A stretch of DNA of 25,787 nucleotides. Source: Jejubacter sp036620675 (GTDB lineage Bacteria > Pseudomonadota > Gammaproteobacteria > Enterobacterales > Enterobacteriaceae). Location: assembly GCA_036620675.1 (NCBI GenBank), contig JAZHEE010000047.1, one strand, 5' to 3'. The notes beneath the pieces are model-generated. The model saw nothing but the letters and a program-made list of their open reading frames with translations. It was not told the DNA's origin and ran no database searches. The first letter of the stretch is position 1, and every line of letters starts with the position of its first letter. The position numbers and the translations under genes are program-made. This document shows, piece by piece, positions 11,295-19,297 of the stretch.

Positions 11295-13126
11295 AGTAAA
11301 ACCTCTGACTCCAGCTCACCGACGGAGAGCATTTTTTCTTTAGAAGGATATTTAAGCCCTTTAACACCCAATACTTTTTTAGTTTTATTCAGAGAGGCGG
11401 TTAACTCAGTAAGTTTAGGGCTTACCATCATCAGCCTGTCCATAAAATACGGGTCGAGGAAGTAGAGGGCTTTCTCAGCTTTAACGGGGTTTTCACCTTT
11501 AAGAATGATAAATTCTTCTTTAAAATCCAGCGTTCCCAGCTCCTGCGGGAGCACAAGGGCACGCTGCGCCTCACTTTCTGAACTACTTTTCGACGTTGAG
11601 CGTCCGCTTGTCTTGCTTGAACCTGTCGATTTAGTGGTGATATAGCCCAGCTTTTCCGAAATCTTTTTAGCGTCATCTTCTTCACTGACAGCGTATATAA
11701 TCCGGCAGGGATGCGCACTCATCAGCGTTTTGGCACCTTCAACACCATAGATTTCATTAAGCTGACTGATATTCTGGTAAATCGTCAGAAGTTTGAGTTT
11801 AAACCCGGCAATATAACCCGAACCTTTTTTAATGATTGGCATGTAACCAATAGACGGAAACTCATCCAGGAACATCAGACAGTCATGTTTCAGGGTCGGG
11901 TCAAAGTCAGGGTTTTCACGTAGCGTTACTTCCACAACGAAGTTAAAGAACAAGTTGAGGAAATCATAGGCCAGAGACATATCTTCAGCATTAACGCCGA
12001 CATAAACAGTGATATCTTCCCTACGTAACTGGCGAAGGTCGAAATCATTGCCGTCTGTACATTTGCGGACAGTCGGAAGATAAAACAGACTCATTTTCTT
12101 ACGGAACGAACCATCAATACTCGAACGTTGTTCATCCTCTGTTTCGTGATACTCCCTGATTTTGGTCAGTGCATCGCGCAGATGATACAGCGCGTTTTCA
12201 TCAAGCCCTTTTGTTGCCTCCAGGTCTTCTCGCTTACTGAGTATCAGTTCCCGGTCAATGTTGCTGTACAAATCGACTACAGAACCAATTGAGAAAACAG
12301 GTTTAAGCCCGAACTCACCAAGCCAGGAGGGGTCGTAGTTAATAAAGAAATGAAGCAGTTTTGCCAGCCCCGTCCAGTACTGCCCCGCGAGGTTATTAAA
12401 GTGCGCTTCCGCTCCGGTCAGACCGTAAGACGGGAACAGGATCTCAATCAGCTTCAGCAGGTCTTTAGCACCGCTCTCTGCTTTTAAATCAATATAGAAA
12501 AGCGGGTTAAACTGATGCGTTTTACTGTTGAAAGGGTCAAGAAGAAAGACTTTATTACCCAGCAGTTTTTCACGTACCTTACTGGTGATTTTCCACAGTT
12601 CCTGTTTTGGATCTAATGCAATCAGGGAATGTTTCCTGACCAGCAGGTTTGGAATACCGATTGCAGCCCCTTTACCTGCGCGGGTTCCTGCGCCAAGTGA
12701 TACAAAATCTGGTGCGGTATACCACAGGTATTTACCTTTATACGCCCCGACCAGAATATCAGAATCGTTTTCTTTCTCCCATTTCAGAAGTTTCGATTTT
12801 CTCAAATCATTATCACTGGCAAACTTCGCGTCACCATAAAGAGCAACATCCGTTTTATTCAGTTGCCAGATAATAAAAACAGGCACGATGAGAGACGAAA
12901 CCATACCTGATAAAAGAGAGGGGATAGCGGTTAACCTGATATCTGTCCGTATATTACTCTCTGTTATTATCCGCCACAGCAGCATGGAATCAAAATTCTT
13001 CCATATATAAAGCGGCGTTTTTCCATTCAGGAAGTAAACAGCAACCGAGCCAGTATAATACGTCACAAGACACATAACCAGACCGATAAAAGCCCACTGG
13101 CCTTTATCGGGTAGTTTTAGAGACAT
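11291..13126 (-). CDS. virD4: VirD4/TaxB type IV coupling protein, 611 aa
   Basis: Hexameric ATPase that links the relaxosome to the secretion channel at the inner membrane. Two N-terminal membrane helices lie at about residues 13-33 and 67-88. ALYGDAKFASDNDL is the typical segment before the nucleotide domain; Walker A is GAGTRAGKGA at 145-154 and Walker B is CLMFLDEFPSIG near residue 415. A C-terminal serine-rich stretch (TGSSKTSGRSTSKSSSES) follows. The ATG at 13126 follows AAGGAGTGATT; a GTG at 13132 is less likely. It sits three bases after virB11. It corresponds to TaxB of R6K. Confidence 0.93.
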   Translation of the reverse strand: MSLKLPDKGQWAFIGLVMCLVTYYTGSVAVYFLNGKTPLYIWKNFDSMLLWRIITESNIRTDIRLTAIPSLLSGMVSSLIVPVFIIWQLNKTDVALYGDAKFASDNDLRKSKLLKWEKENDSDILVGAYKGKYLWYTAPDFVSLGAGTRAGKGAAIGIPNLLVRKHSLIALDPKQELWKITSKVREKLLGNKVFLLDPFNSKTHQFNPLFYIDLKAESGAKDLLKLIEILFPSYGLTGAEAHFNNLAGQYWTGLAKLLHFFINYDPSWLGEFGLKPVFSIGSVVDLYSNIDRELILSKREDLEATKGLDENALYHLRDALTKIREYHETEDEQRSSIDGSFRKKMSLFYLPTVRKCTDGNDFDLRQLRREDITVYVGVNAEDMSLAYDFLNLFFNFVVEVTLRENPDFDPTLKHDCLMFLDEFPSIGYMPIIKKGSGYIAGFKLKLLTIYQNISQLNEIYGVEGAKTLMSAHPCRIIYAVSEEDDAKKISEKLGYITTKSTGSSKTSGRSTSKSSSESEAQRALVLPQELGTLDFKEEFIILKGENPVKAEKALYFLDPYFMDRLMMVSPKLTELTASLNKTKKVLGVKGLKYPSKEKMLSVGELESEVLL

Positions 13127-13128
13127 AA

Positions 13129-14157
13129 TCACTCCTTCAGCTTTTCAAAGTATTCCTGAAAATGAATATTACGATAGTAAATACCCGATGCAAATCGTGT
13201 ATCTTCCTCATCGATGTACTTAATACTCATAATCACATCGACGTTGCTTAACACCCTCCGCAATATAATGTTGTAGGGCAAATTCTGACATTCAGGATTC
13301 ATATAGCACCGTTGAACCAGTCCAAGTACAGCATCTTCAGGGGTGCTCTCATGGACGGTTGTAAGGTTCCCTGCATGGCCGGAACTTGAGCCTTTGAGAA
13401 AATCCCAGGCTTCCGCGCCGCGAACCTCCGTCATGAGAATTCTGTCCGGGTTCATACGAAAACCAGAACGTAAAAGAGAAGCGGAACTGACAGTGCTACT
13501 TTCCCCTTCTGACGGGTAATACAATTTCACATGATTTTTGTGAAACCTGAACTTTGCTTCATCTGTATCTTCTATTGAAATACATCGTAAATGATGGGGT
13601 ATGTACTGAAGACAGGCATTTGCAAAGGTGGTTTTACCCGCCCCCGTTCCGGCACAAAATACCATCGTTTTACCCTTAACCAGACATTCAGGTACAAATC
13701 GTTCAAAACAATTATCTTTAAACATTAAAGATAATTCATCTTCTTTATCCCTAAATTCAACTCCTTGATTTAGCCTTGAGTAAAACCCTTGTTTGACAAA
13801 GGTATCATGGTCGATAAACACACTGGACGGCTTACGGATTGTAATAGACACCGTTTCCCTTTCCGTTGCCGGGGGGATAACTATTTGTACACGCTCCCCT
13901 CCGGGGAGCGTAACAGAACGTAAGGGATATTCTGGTGTCACCGACCCACCATCATGATAATCAGAAATCGCCCCTGCAAATGACATACAATCACGAAAAT
14001 CCATTTTTAATTCATGCTGCTGCCATTTACCTCTGACCTTTAAAAATAGCTCATTTGGTCTGTTAACGGCGATTTCAGTCAGGCCTTCAACTTCATTAAG
14101 TGGTTTATTAAAGTAATCATTTACTATTTCATAAGCTAAATGGCGATTTTCTTTCAT
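13129..14157 (-). CDS. virB11: VirB11 (PilX11) secretion ATPase, 342 aa
   Basis: Hexameric traffic ATPase on the cytoplasmic face that drives pilus biogenesis and substrate transfer. The N-terminal domain is followed by Walker A AGTGAGKTTF at about residue 170, the Asp box CISIEDTDEAKF, Walker B RILMTEVRGAEAWDFL and the His box GHAGNLTTVHES, all in family order. The ATG at 14157 is preferred over the GTG at 14160 on the basis of GGCGGG spacing. It begins eleven bases after virB10 and ends just before virD4. Confidence 0.94.
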   Translation of the reverse strand: MKENRHLAYEIVNDYFNKPLNEVEGLTEIAVNRPNELFLKVRGKWQQHELKMDFRDCMSFAGAISDYHDGGSVTPEYPLRSVTLPGGERVQIVIPPATERETVSITIRKPSSVFIDHDTFVKQGFYSRLNQGVEFRDKEDELSLMFKDNCFERFVPECLVKGKTMVFCAGTGAGKTTFANACLQYIPHHLRCISIEDTDEAKFRFHKNHVKLYYPSEGESSTVSSASLLRSGFRMNPDRILMTEVRGAEAWDFLKGSSSGHAGNLTTVHESTPEDAVLGLVQRCYMNPECQNLPYNIILRRVLSNVDVIMSIKYIDEEDTRFASGIYYRNIHFQEYFEKLKE

Positions 14158-14168
14158 CACACCCGCCT

Positions 14169-15371
14169 TTATTTCATTTTCAGTTTATAAACAGAAGAGA
14201 AGTCCAAATCCTGACCAACAATCAGAGTAATGATTTCCCCCTGGTTTTTATAAAGCGTTGGAGGGATATTTACGCTGTTTGCAAACGCTTCGCGTGCTAT
14301 ATCAGCAAAAGCCTGGCGACTGTTAGCTGTATAGTCGGTCTGATTATCTTTATTACTTTTGGCCGCTCCGCTTGCGGCCTGTGCCACATCAGGGATCATG
14401 CCAACCATCATGGAACCCAAAAAGCGCTCATCAAAATGCGTATCAATCCAGCCAGACGCCCCGGCCTCACCCAGCGCTCCCGCCGCCTGTGTATCAATCA
14501 GCGGAATATCAATGAAAGGTTCCTTGCGTGTTCTAAGCTTCGTTGCAGCGATAAACACGGCTCCCTGACCATGATTGAACGTGCCCGTTTTATACATCAG
14601 ATATGCGGCTGTTCCCTTTTCAATTAGCTTTACATTCCTGTTTGCACTGTATACGTCCTCATTAATCGTACAGACCAGCTTGCCAGCCAGATCAGAAATA
14701 AATCGTCTGTCCAGCGAGCACTTAATCGCGGTATTTTCAGGAATGAAAAGGTTAGGGTCATAAGGTACACGCGTAATTTTAGAAAGCTGCGCGGGTTGCC
14801 CTGCGTTTACAGGCTGAACCTCTGCCTGTTTGTCACTGCCGTCCCCCTCGTTCCTGGTATTGCTGGCCGTTGACGAGCTACCACCGGAATTTGAGGACGC
14901 AGAGCTGCTCCCCCCATAGGCCACATCCAGCGCACGACTGAAGTTTTGTTGAACTTTTTCCGGTGGCGTTTCCGCTTTGCCGCTGCTTTCCTTCCGCTCT
15001 TCCGTCTTAGCCGGCTCTGCCATGGTGTTGAATGGATCAACATCATCGCTGAGGCCTGTCGCGCGTTTTACTGAACCAGTAGATACCGCATTACTGGCAG
15101 GCTTTTCATCACCGCTGGACATTGCACGAATAATCGACGGGATATAGTAGACAGACACCCCGGCGGCCAACAGAAGGAAAGCGGCCACAATAATCACCAG
15201 CCCCTTACGCGATTTTTTAAGCTTCTCGATACCCAGGCGTTTTACTGATTTACCGTCACCTTCATCTTCCTTATCCGTTTTGTCACTTTGCTCAATTTCT
15301 TTCTGATGCCGTTCCCGTAGTGCCTGTTCAATTTCTACAGCGGTCGGGATTTTATTTTCCTGTTCGCTCAC
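14169..15371 (-). CDS. virB10: VirB10 (PilX10), 400 aa
   Basis: Spans both membranes in the outer core complex and senses ATP use. A charged cytoplasmic N terminus (~56 aa) precedes one membrane helix at about 57-80 (GLVIIVAAFLLLAAGVSVYY), then a long Ser/Pro-rich periplasmic linker (SSSASSNSGGSSSTASN) and the conserved TrbI/VirB10 beta barrel domain (IPENTAIKCSLDRRFISDLAGK, VKLIEKGTAAYL, RFLGSMMVGMIPD). The start is GTG at 15371, which overlaps the virB9 stop as GTGA, with GAGG seven bases upstream. Length and domain order are normal. Confidence 0.93.
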   Translation of the reverse strand: MSEQENKIPTAVEIEQALRERHQKEIEQSDKTDKEDEGDGKSVKRLGIEKLKKSRKGLVIIVAAFLLLAAGVSVYYIPSIIRAMSSGDEKPASNAVSTGSVKRATGLSDDVDPFNTMAEPAKTEERKESSGKAETPPEKVQQNFSRALDVAYGGSSSASSNSGGSSSTASNTRNEGDGSDKQAEVQPVNAGQPAQLSKITRVPYDPNLFIPENTAIKCSLDRRFISDLAGKLVCTINEDVYSANRNVKLIEKGTAAYLMYKTGTFNHGQGAVFIAATKLRTRKEPFIDIPLIDTQAAGALGEAGASGWIDTHFDERFLGSMMVGMIPDVAQAASGAAKSNKDNQTDYTANSRQAFADIAREAFANSVNIPPTLYKNQGEIITLIVGQDLDFSSVYKLKMK

Positions 15372-16297
15372 TGGATCACCTCTTTCTCAACATTCGGGGA
15401 AACGGTATCTCCTGCCGGAAGCCGGACTTTACCAAAGCCCCGGTTTTCAACCCCAACAACCTGATTTCCCATACGCAAAACAAAGCGCTGGTCTACAGGA
15501 ACACCAACAACGGTGAAACTGCCGCTGTTTTTGACTACCGGGTTAGTCAGCGTTTCCTGTTCGCCGCTCAACACAAAGACGCTGGGGATTTTCTTCAGAG
15601 GGCTGAAGCCAAACCAGGTATAGCGGCCATCGTCATACGCATAATCCGGGCTGATTGACTGGCTGCCGTCAGCTACCCGCTTCCAGTAATCCCAGTTCTT
15701 GGGCGACTTCGCATTTTCAAGAGAACGGTTGATTGCCTGCTCCTCCTGCCGCTTGTTGAGAGCCTCAATCCGTTTCTTCTCGATTTCGGCTTGCTCCTTC
15801 CGGCGTTCCTGCGGGTACTGGTAATTAACAACAAACGCGATCTTATCCGGCTGCCGGAACGTTCGGGCGTTCAGCTCCATGCTGTAATTACGTTTTGTTG
15901 TGCGGACAAACAGGTTTGTTCGCCAGCGTTCCAGGTCGTTTTCAGGATCAAGGGCTACACTGACCACCTCTGAAGACTGCTTGCCATTGTCATCGGTACT
16001 GTTCTTCTGTACGGTCTGTTTGACGGGCTTTACTTCCAGATACACCAGGTTATCTTCTTTGTTCACTTCCCAGCCCTGGGGGAAGCCGGTTCTGGCACTG
16101 ATTACCGTTTCATCTTCGTCAAACACCAGTGTGGTTGTATAGCCAACCGCACTGTTTATCACCGTCGTGTTTTGCGGGTTATAACTGACAACCTGATTAC
16201 GGGGATCGAAACGGCTGGCTGCTGGCGTAACGGCTGCATGGCAGACGTGAGACACCAACAGAAGCGCCACGATTAGCGCTCCTTTATTCATTTTCAT
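15368..16297 (-). CDS. virB9: VirB9 (PilX9), 309 aa
   Basis: Outer-membrane-associated core subunit. MKMNKGALIVALLLVSHVCHA is a signal peptide; the N-terminal domain (RNQVVSYNPQNTTVINSAVGYTTTLVFDEDETV) and the C-terminal domain (YAYDDGRYTWFGFSPLKKIPSVFVLSGEQETL, RFVLRMGNQVVGVENRGFG) match VirB9/TraO, the latter being the part that forms the outer ring with VirB7. The central linker is rich in K, E and Q. The start at 16297 is preferred to a GTG at 16306 because of AAAGGG spacing. Gene context: eleven genes of the VirB operon in canonical order. Confidence 0.92.
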   Translation of the reverse strand: MKMNKGALIVALLLVSHVCHAAVTPAASRFDPRNQVVSYNPQNTTVINSAVGYTTTLVFDEDETVISARTGFPQGWEVNKEDNLVYLEVKPVKQTVQKNSTDDNGKQSSEVVSVALDPENDLERWRTNLFVRTTKRNYSMELNARTFRQPDKIAFVVNYQYPQERRKEQAEIEKKRIEALNKRQEEQAINRSLENAKSPKNWDYWKRVADGSQSISPDYAYDDGRYTWFGFSPLKKIPSVFVLSGEQETLTNPVVKNSGSFTVVGVPVDQRFVLRMGNQVVGVENRGFGKVRLPAGDTVSPNVEKEVIQ

Positions 16298-16302
16298 AGT
16301 CT

Positions 16303-17031
16303 TCACCCTTTCACTTCTTTATCGCGTACATAGCTCGTTACAACGAATTTAAGCGGGTTATTATTTCGATCACCCGATGCCATTTCGACCTGTGGTTCAA
16401 TACGGTAGGTCAGTCTGACGTTCCAGTATTCATAATCATCCTGGCCTGTCGCGACATTTCGAATGGTTAATTTAAACCGGACATATGCTCCCATATCCTT
16501 ATCATCGCGCCGTGATGACGGACTGATAATCACGGAGGGATTATCCTGAACGGATGCAGTTTTTTCCGCTTTATTATAAATAACCTTTGGTGATTGGTTG
16601 CTGTTGATTAAAGCGTTGTAATCCGTCGCCACATTCTCAGCGCTGTATAACAGAACATAATCATAATCATGCTGGAGACTGAAATAGTTGTACCCTTCAC
16701 GACGCTTCACATACTGAGTAATAAAGTATTTCGCCAGCGCTTCATTTTCAGAGAGATTTTCTTTTTTAACGGAAGTCAGCCTTTCAGCAACGCCAGTGAC
16801 ACCATTAATAAGATAAGCTTCGACAACCGTACTCTTTAACGGTAGCGCTCCATTCAGTGCCAGCAGAGACAACACACCTACGGCCATTCCTGCAATACCA
16901 CCGAATTTATAAATGCGGTTCATTTTCTCCTGCATCAATACATTTTTCTCTTCAAAAGTAGTTGAAGAGTCTGTTACTTCTTTTTTCTTGTTAAAACCGG
17001 GAAGTTTTAATCCTGAGAGTTTAAACCCCAT
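16303..17031 (-). CDS. virB8: VirB8 (PilX8), 242 aa
   Basis: Bitopic inner-membrane subunit that nucleates channel assembly. A ~40-aa cytoplasmic N terminus precedes a helix at about 41-66 (YKFGGIAGMAVGVLSLLALNGAL), then the periplasmic NTF2-like domain, with the family segments AKYFITQYVKRREGYNYFSLQHDYDYVLLYS and GQDDYEYWNVRLTYRIEP. The ATG at 17031 lies inside the virB7 3' end (11-base overlap), with AGAGG in virB7. It ends three to six bases from virB9. Confidence 0.92.
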   Translation of the reverse strand: MGFKLSGLKLPGFNKKKEVTDSSTTFEEKNVLMQEKMNRIYKFGGIAGMAVGVLSLLALNGALPLKSTVVEAYLINGVTGVAERLTSVKKENLSENEALAKYFITQYVKRREGYNYFSLQHDYDYVLLYSAENVATDYNALINSNQSPKVIYNKAEKTASVQDNPSVIISPSSRRDDKDMGAYVRFKLTIRNVATGQDDYEYWNVRLTYRIEPQVEMASGDRNNNPLKFVVTSYVRDKEVKG

Positions 17032-17149
17032 TGCGCATTACCTCTGCTGAATTAACAGGTTCGCTTTTTCCGGATACCGGAGGTTGTTTATGTGACGCCT
17101 GGCATCCGACAAGGCAAAGCGTCACGATAGCCGTGATAAGTAGTTTCAT
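17021..17149 (-). CDS. virB7: VirB7-like lipoprotein, 42 aa
   Basis: A short frame starting MKLLITAIVTLCLVGC, whose lipobox LVGC puts the lipidated cysteine at residue 16, followed by a polar tail (QASHKQPPVSGKSEPVNSAE). It sits between virB6 and virB8, the standard place of VirB7, which is anchored in the outer membrane and binds VirB9. It overlaps the virB8 start by 11 bp. A VirB7 has only ~40-60 residues, so it escapes standard gene calling. Only a weak AGG-type ribosome site precedes the ATG. Confidence 0.82.
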   Translation of the reverse strand: MKLLITAIVTLCLVGCQASHKQPPVSGKSEPVNSAEVMRNGV

Positions 17150-17225
17150 AATGTGAGAACCTAAATAGAGGAGTGAATATTTACTGCGGAATACTCAGAG
17201 TTGACAGATTTAAATAATAAATCGG

Positions 17226-18281
17226 TTAACCTCCATATTTCTTTTTCGCCGCATCTATCGCAGCCTGGCGAAGCCTCTTAGCGCCAATATTAACGCCCTG
17301 CCCGGTCAGATTCCCCAACTTACCGGATACACCAGGAGACTGGTTGAACCCTCCATCCTGACGGCGAACGCCTTTCCATGCGCCAATCCCTGCATTTTTA
17401 CCCATACCAAGCAGATTGCGCCCCATACGGGAAGCGCCGAACACGCCAGCACCAATCCCCATTGCGGCAGCCCCCTGCATCGCGCCTTCAACACCTACCC
17501 CTGCGAGCTGGGAAGCATAGGTTTTGGCTTGCCAGATAATCCAGGCCATGAATACACCTGCGACTCCGGCTTGAGCACCTGCTGATATCAAATTCACGAT
17601 ATCAATGTTTGATAGTGAAACAGATAGAACACCATTCAGGAATGTCATCCCCGCTTTGATAGCCAACCCACCAAATAGGAATATGAAGCATGAGCTAAAT
17701 ATTAACTGAAGCCAACTATTAAACATTTGCCGGAGAAAACCAAAAGACAAACTAATAATAAACAATGGTGCTGTAACAGTAAGTATTTTTAACGTCACCT
17801 CTGCTGCAAGATACACAATCGAAGTGACCAGCATCGCTAATATTCCACCTGCATAAGTTAATAAGGCAGCAATAGCACCATCAGTTTTCACATAAGTTGA
17901 TGTGTCTTTTGACATGAGGAACTTTGCAACCTGTATTATTTTTGCCCATAGTTGGTCTAACCATTTCCACGGGTCACCACCTGCAAATGTTTCCTTTAGA
18001 CCGTCTATTGCCTGAGTTGCACTATCTAACCACCCTCCCATATTTCTAACAAAAACGAGAATCAGCCAGAATCGACACAAGTTCCATATAAAATCCTGAA
18101 CTGCCGACTTTTGCTTCCCAACTATTGTGGTATATGCATACCATAATATATAGATGGAAATCCCATATTTACCCAATTGATATGCTATTGAAGAGAAAGA
18201 ATCAAGCTGACCAGCCAAAGACTGGTCAAGAACATCAATAATCACATCACGGGCTGATTCGAAGAAATCAGAATTAGCCAT
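17226..18281 (-). CDS. virB6: VirB6 (PilX6) polytopic inner-membrane channel protein, 351 aa
   Basis: Multiple hydrophobic helices run through residues ~30-260 (for example YGISIYILWYAYTTIVG, FIWNLCRFWLILVFVRNMGG, AALLTYAGGILAMLVTSIVYLAAEVTLKI, SWLQLIFSSCFIFLFGGLAI), consistent with TrbL/VirB6, the pore-forming inner-membrane subunit. A glycine-rich amphipathic segment (GVGVEGAMQGAAAMGIGAGVFGASRMG) and a basic tail ending KKYGG make up the C terminus. The ATG at 18281 has GGGAG five bases upstream. It starts eleven bases after eexN. Confidence 0.9.
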   Translation of the reverse strand: MANSDFFESARDVIIDVLDQSLAGQLDSFSSIAYQLGKYGISIYILWYAYTTIVGKQKSAVQDFIWNLCRFWLILVFVRNMGGWLDSATQAIDGLKETFAGGDPWKWLDQLWAKIIQVAKFLMSKDTSTYVKTDGAIAALLTYAGGILAMLVTSIVYLAAEVTLKILTVTAPLFIISLSFGFLRQMFNSWLQLIFSSCFIFLFGGLAIKAGMTFLNGVLSVSLSNIDIVNLISAGAQAGVAGVFMAWIIWQAKTYASQLAGVGVEGAMQGAAAMGIGAGVFGASRMGRNLLGMGKNAGIGAWKGVRRQDGGFNQSPGVSGKLGNLTGQGVNIGAKRLRQAAIDAAKKKYGG

Positions 18282-18292
18282 AAAGACTCCCG

Positions 18293-18547
18293 CTATTTTT
18301 TATCCTTAACAATCCCCTTAAACGCATCTTTAAAGGAAGGTTCAACGGCATGTAACTGTTTATATCGAAACAATCCCTCTTTAGCATTTCTACAATTATC
18401 ACTATCACTGCCGGAAGCTTTACACTCTGCAACTTTTTTTTCGGCCTCTGCATGATGTTCCTGCCACCAATCAGCAGATTTAACATCCTCGCACCCCGAT
18501 AAGAGTAATATAGCCCCAGCAATAACAGTAAATTTCATTATTTCCAT
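18293..18547 (-). CDS. eex: EexN-family entry-exclusion lipoprotein, 84 aa
   Basis: Surface/inner-membrane lipoprotein that prevents a cell already carrying the plasmid from acting as recipient. MEIMKFTVIAGAILLLSGC is a lipoprotein signal with lipobox LSGC (C19), and the mature part has the family hallmark SADWWQEHHAEAEKKVAECKA followed by C-R-N-A-K-E-G, with cysteines likely paired. Location between virB5 and virB6 is where IncN and IncX plasmids keep eex. The start at 18547 is chosen for GAGGGG four bases upstream; the gene begins nine bases after the virB5 stop. Its C-terminal segment KQLHAVEPSFKDAF closely matches the C terminus of the adjacent VirB5. Confidence 0.88.
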   Translation of the reverse strand: MEIMKFTVIAGAILLLSGCEDVKSADWWQEHHAEAEKKVAECKASGSDSDNCRNAKEGLFRYKQLHAVEPSFKDAFKGIVKDKK

Positions 18548-18555
18548 AAAACCCC

Positions 18556-19287
18556 TCAATTCATCCGATAGTCATTCATAGAAAATGCTTCCTTAAATGA
18601 AGGTTCTTCCGCATTAAGCTGTTTCTCCTGATATGCGGCCTGTAACATTTTCTCCTTGTATTCTGCAAGATCGCGCTGCTTATCGCGATACATTTCATAC
18701 TGAAATTTGAGCTTGTTAAATTTCAGGCTTGCCAGAGATACAGCGTTTGTCGCGTCCTGCGTAGCTTTCGTGTCCTGGGCGTTCTTCACCTGGTCGATAA
18801 GATCGGCCATCTCCTGATTATCTTCACGCAGTTTACTTTCCAGCTTATTACCGTACTCGATCCCCGCCAGTTGTGACAGGAACGAGGCTTCACAGCCCCG
18901 CACAAGGTCACCTGTATAACCCAGGCCTTTACAGGTGTTTGTCACCTTATAATCGGCCAGAAGAGATCTGGCTTGCTCAGACAGGGCTGCTTCCGGGTTC
19001 TTAATGTAATCATCAATGAAGGAGTTCCCCTGGTCGTAAATCTTCTCCAGCTCCTTACTGACAGATTGCGCAGACTGCACCAGTCCCTGAACATCACGAA
19101 TGCCCGTTTTCGTTAACAGTTCGTCTTTATAGGCTGTGAGTTCTTTCTCCCACTGTTTAGCCTCTTTCCCCCATTGAGCCGCAGTCTCTATTGCGGATTT
19201 AGCATCGTGGACGATTACGCCCTCCCCAAGCGCAAAAGCATTTGTGGCACAGCAAATCATCACAGTAGCCAGAAGTTTTTTTTTCAT
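18556..19287 (-). CDS. virB5: VirB5 (PilX5) minor pilin, 243 aa
   Basis: Tip-located minor pilus subunit. MKKKLLATVMICCATNAFA is a signal peptide; the mature protein is almost all helix with a long heptad-rich pattern (SAIETAAQWGKEAKQWEKELTAY, SVSKELEKIYDQGNSFIDDY, KFNKLKFQYEMYRDKQRDLAEY), matching VirB5/TraC of pKM101. Two cysteines (NTCKGLGYTGDLVRGCE) may pair. It starts ten bases after virB3-4 with GAGGAA upstream. The tail KQLNAEEPSFKEAF is shared with EexN. Confidence 0.9.
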   Translation of the reverse strand: MKKKLLATVMICCATNAFALGEGVIVHDAKSAIETAAQWGKEAKQWEKELTAYKDELLTKTGIRDVQGLVQSAQSVSKELEKIYDQGNSFIDDYIKNPEAALSEQARSLLADYKVTNTCKGLGYTGDLVRGCEASFLSQLAGIEYGNKLESKLREDNQEMADLIDQVKNAQDTKATQDATNAVSLASLKFNKLKFQYEMYRDKQRDLAEYKEKMLQAAYQEKQLNAEEPSFKEAFSMNDYRMN

Positions 19288-19297
19288 AGTGTGTTCC

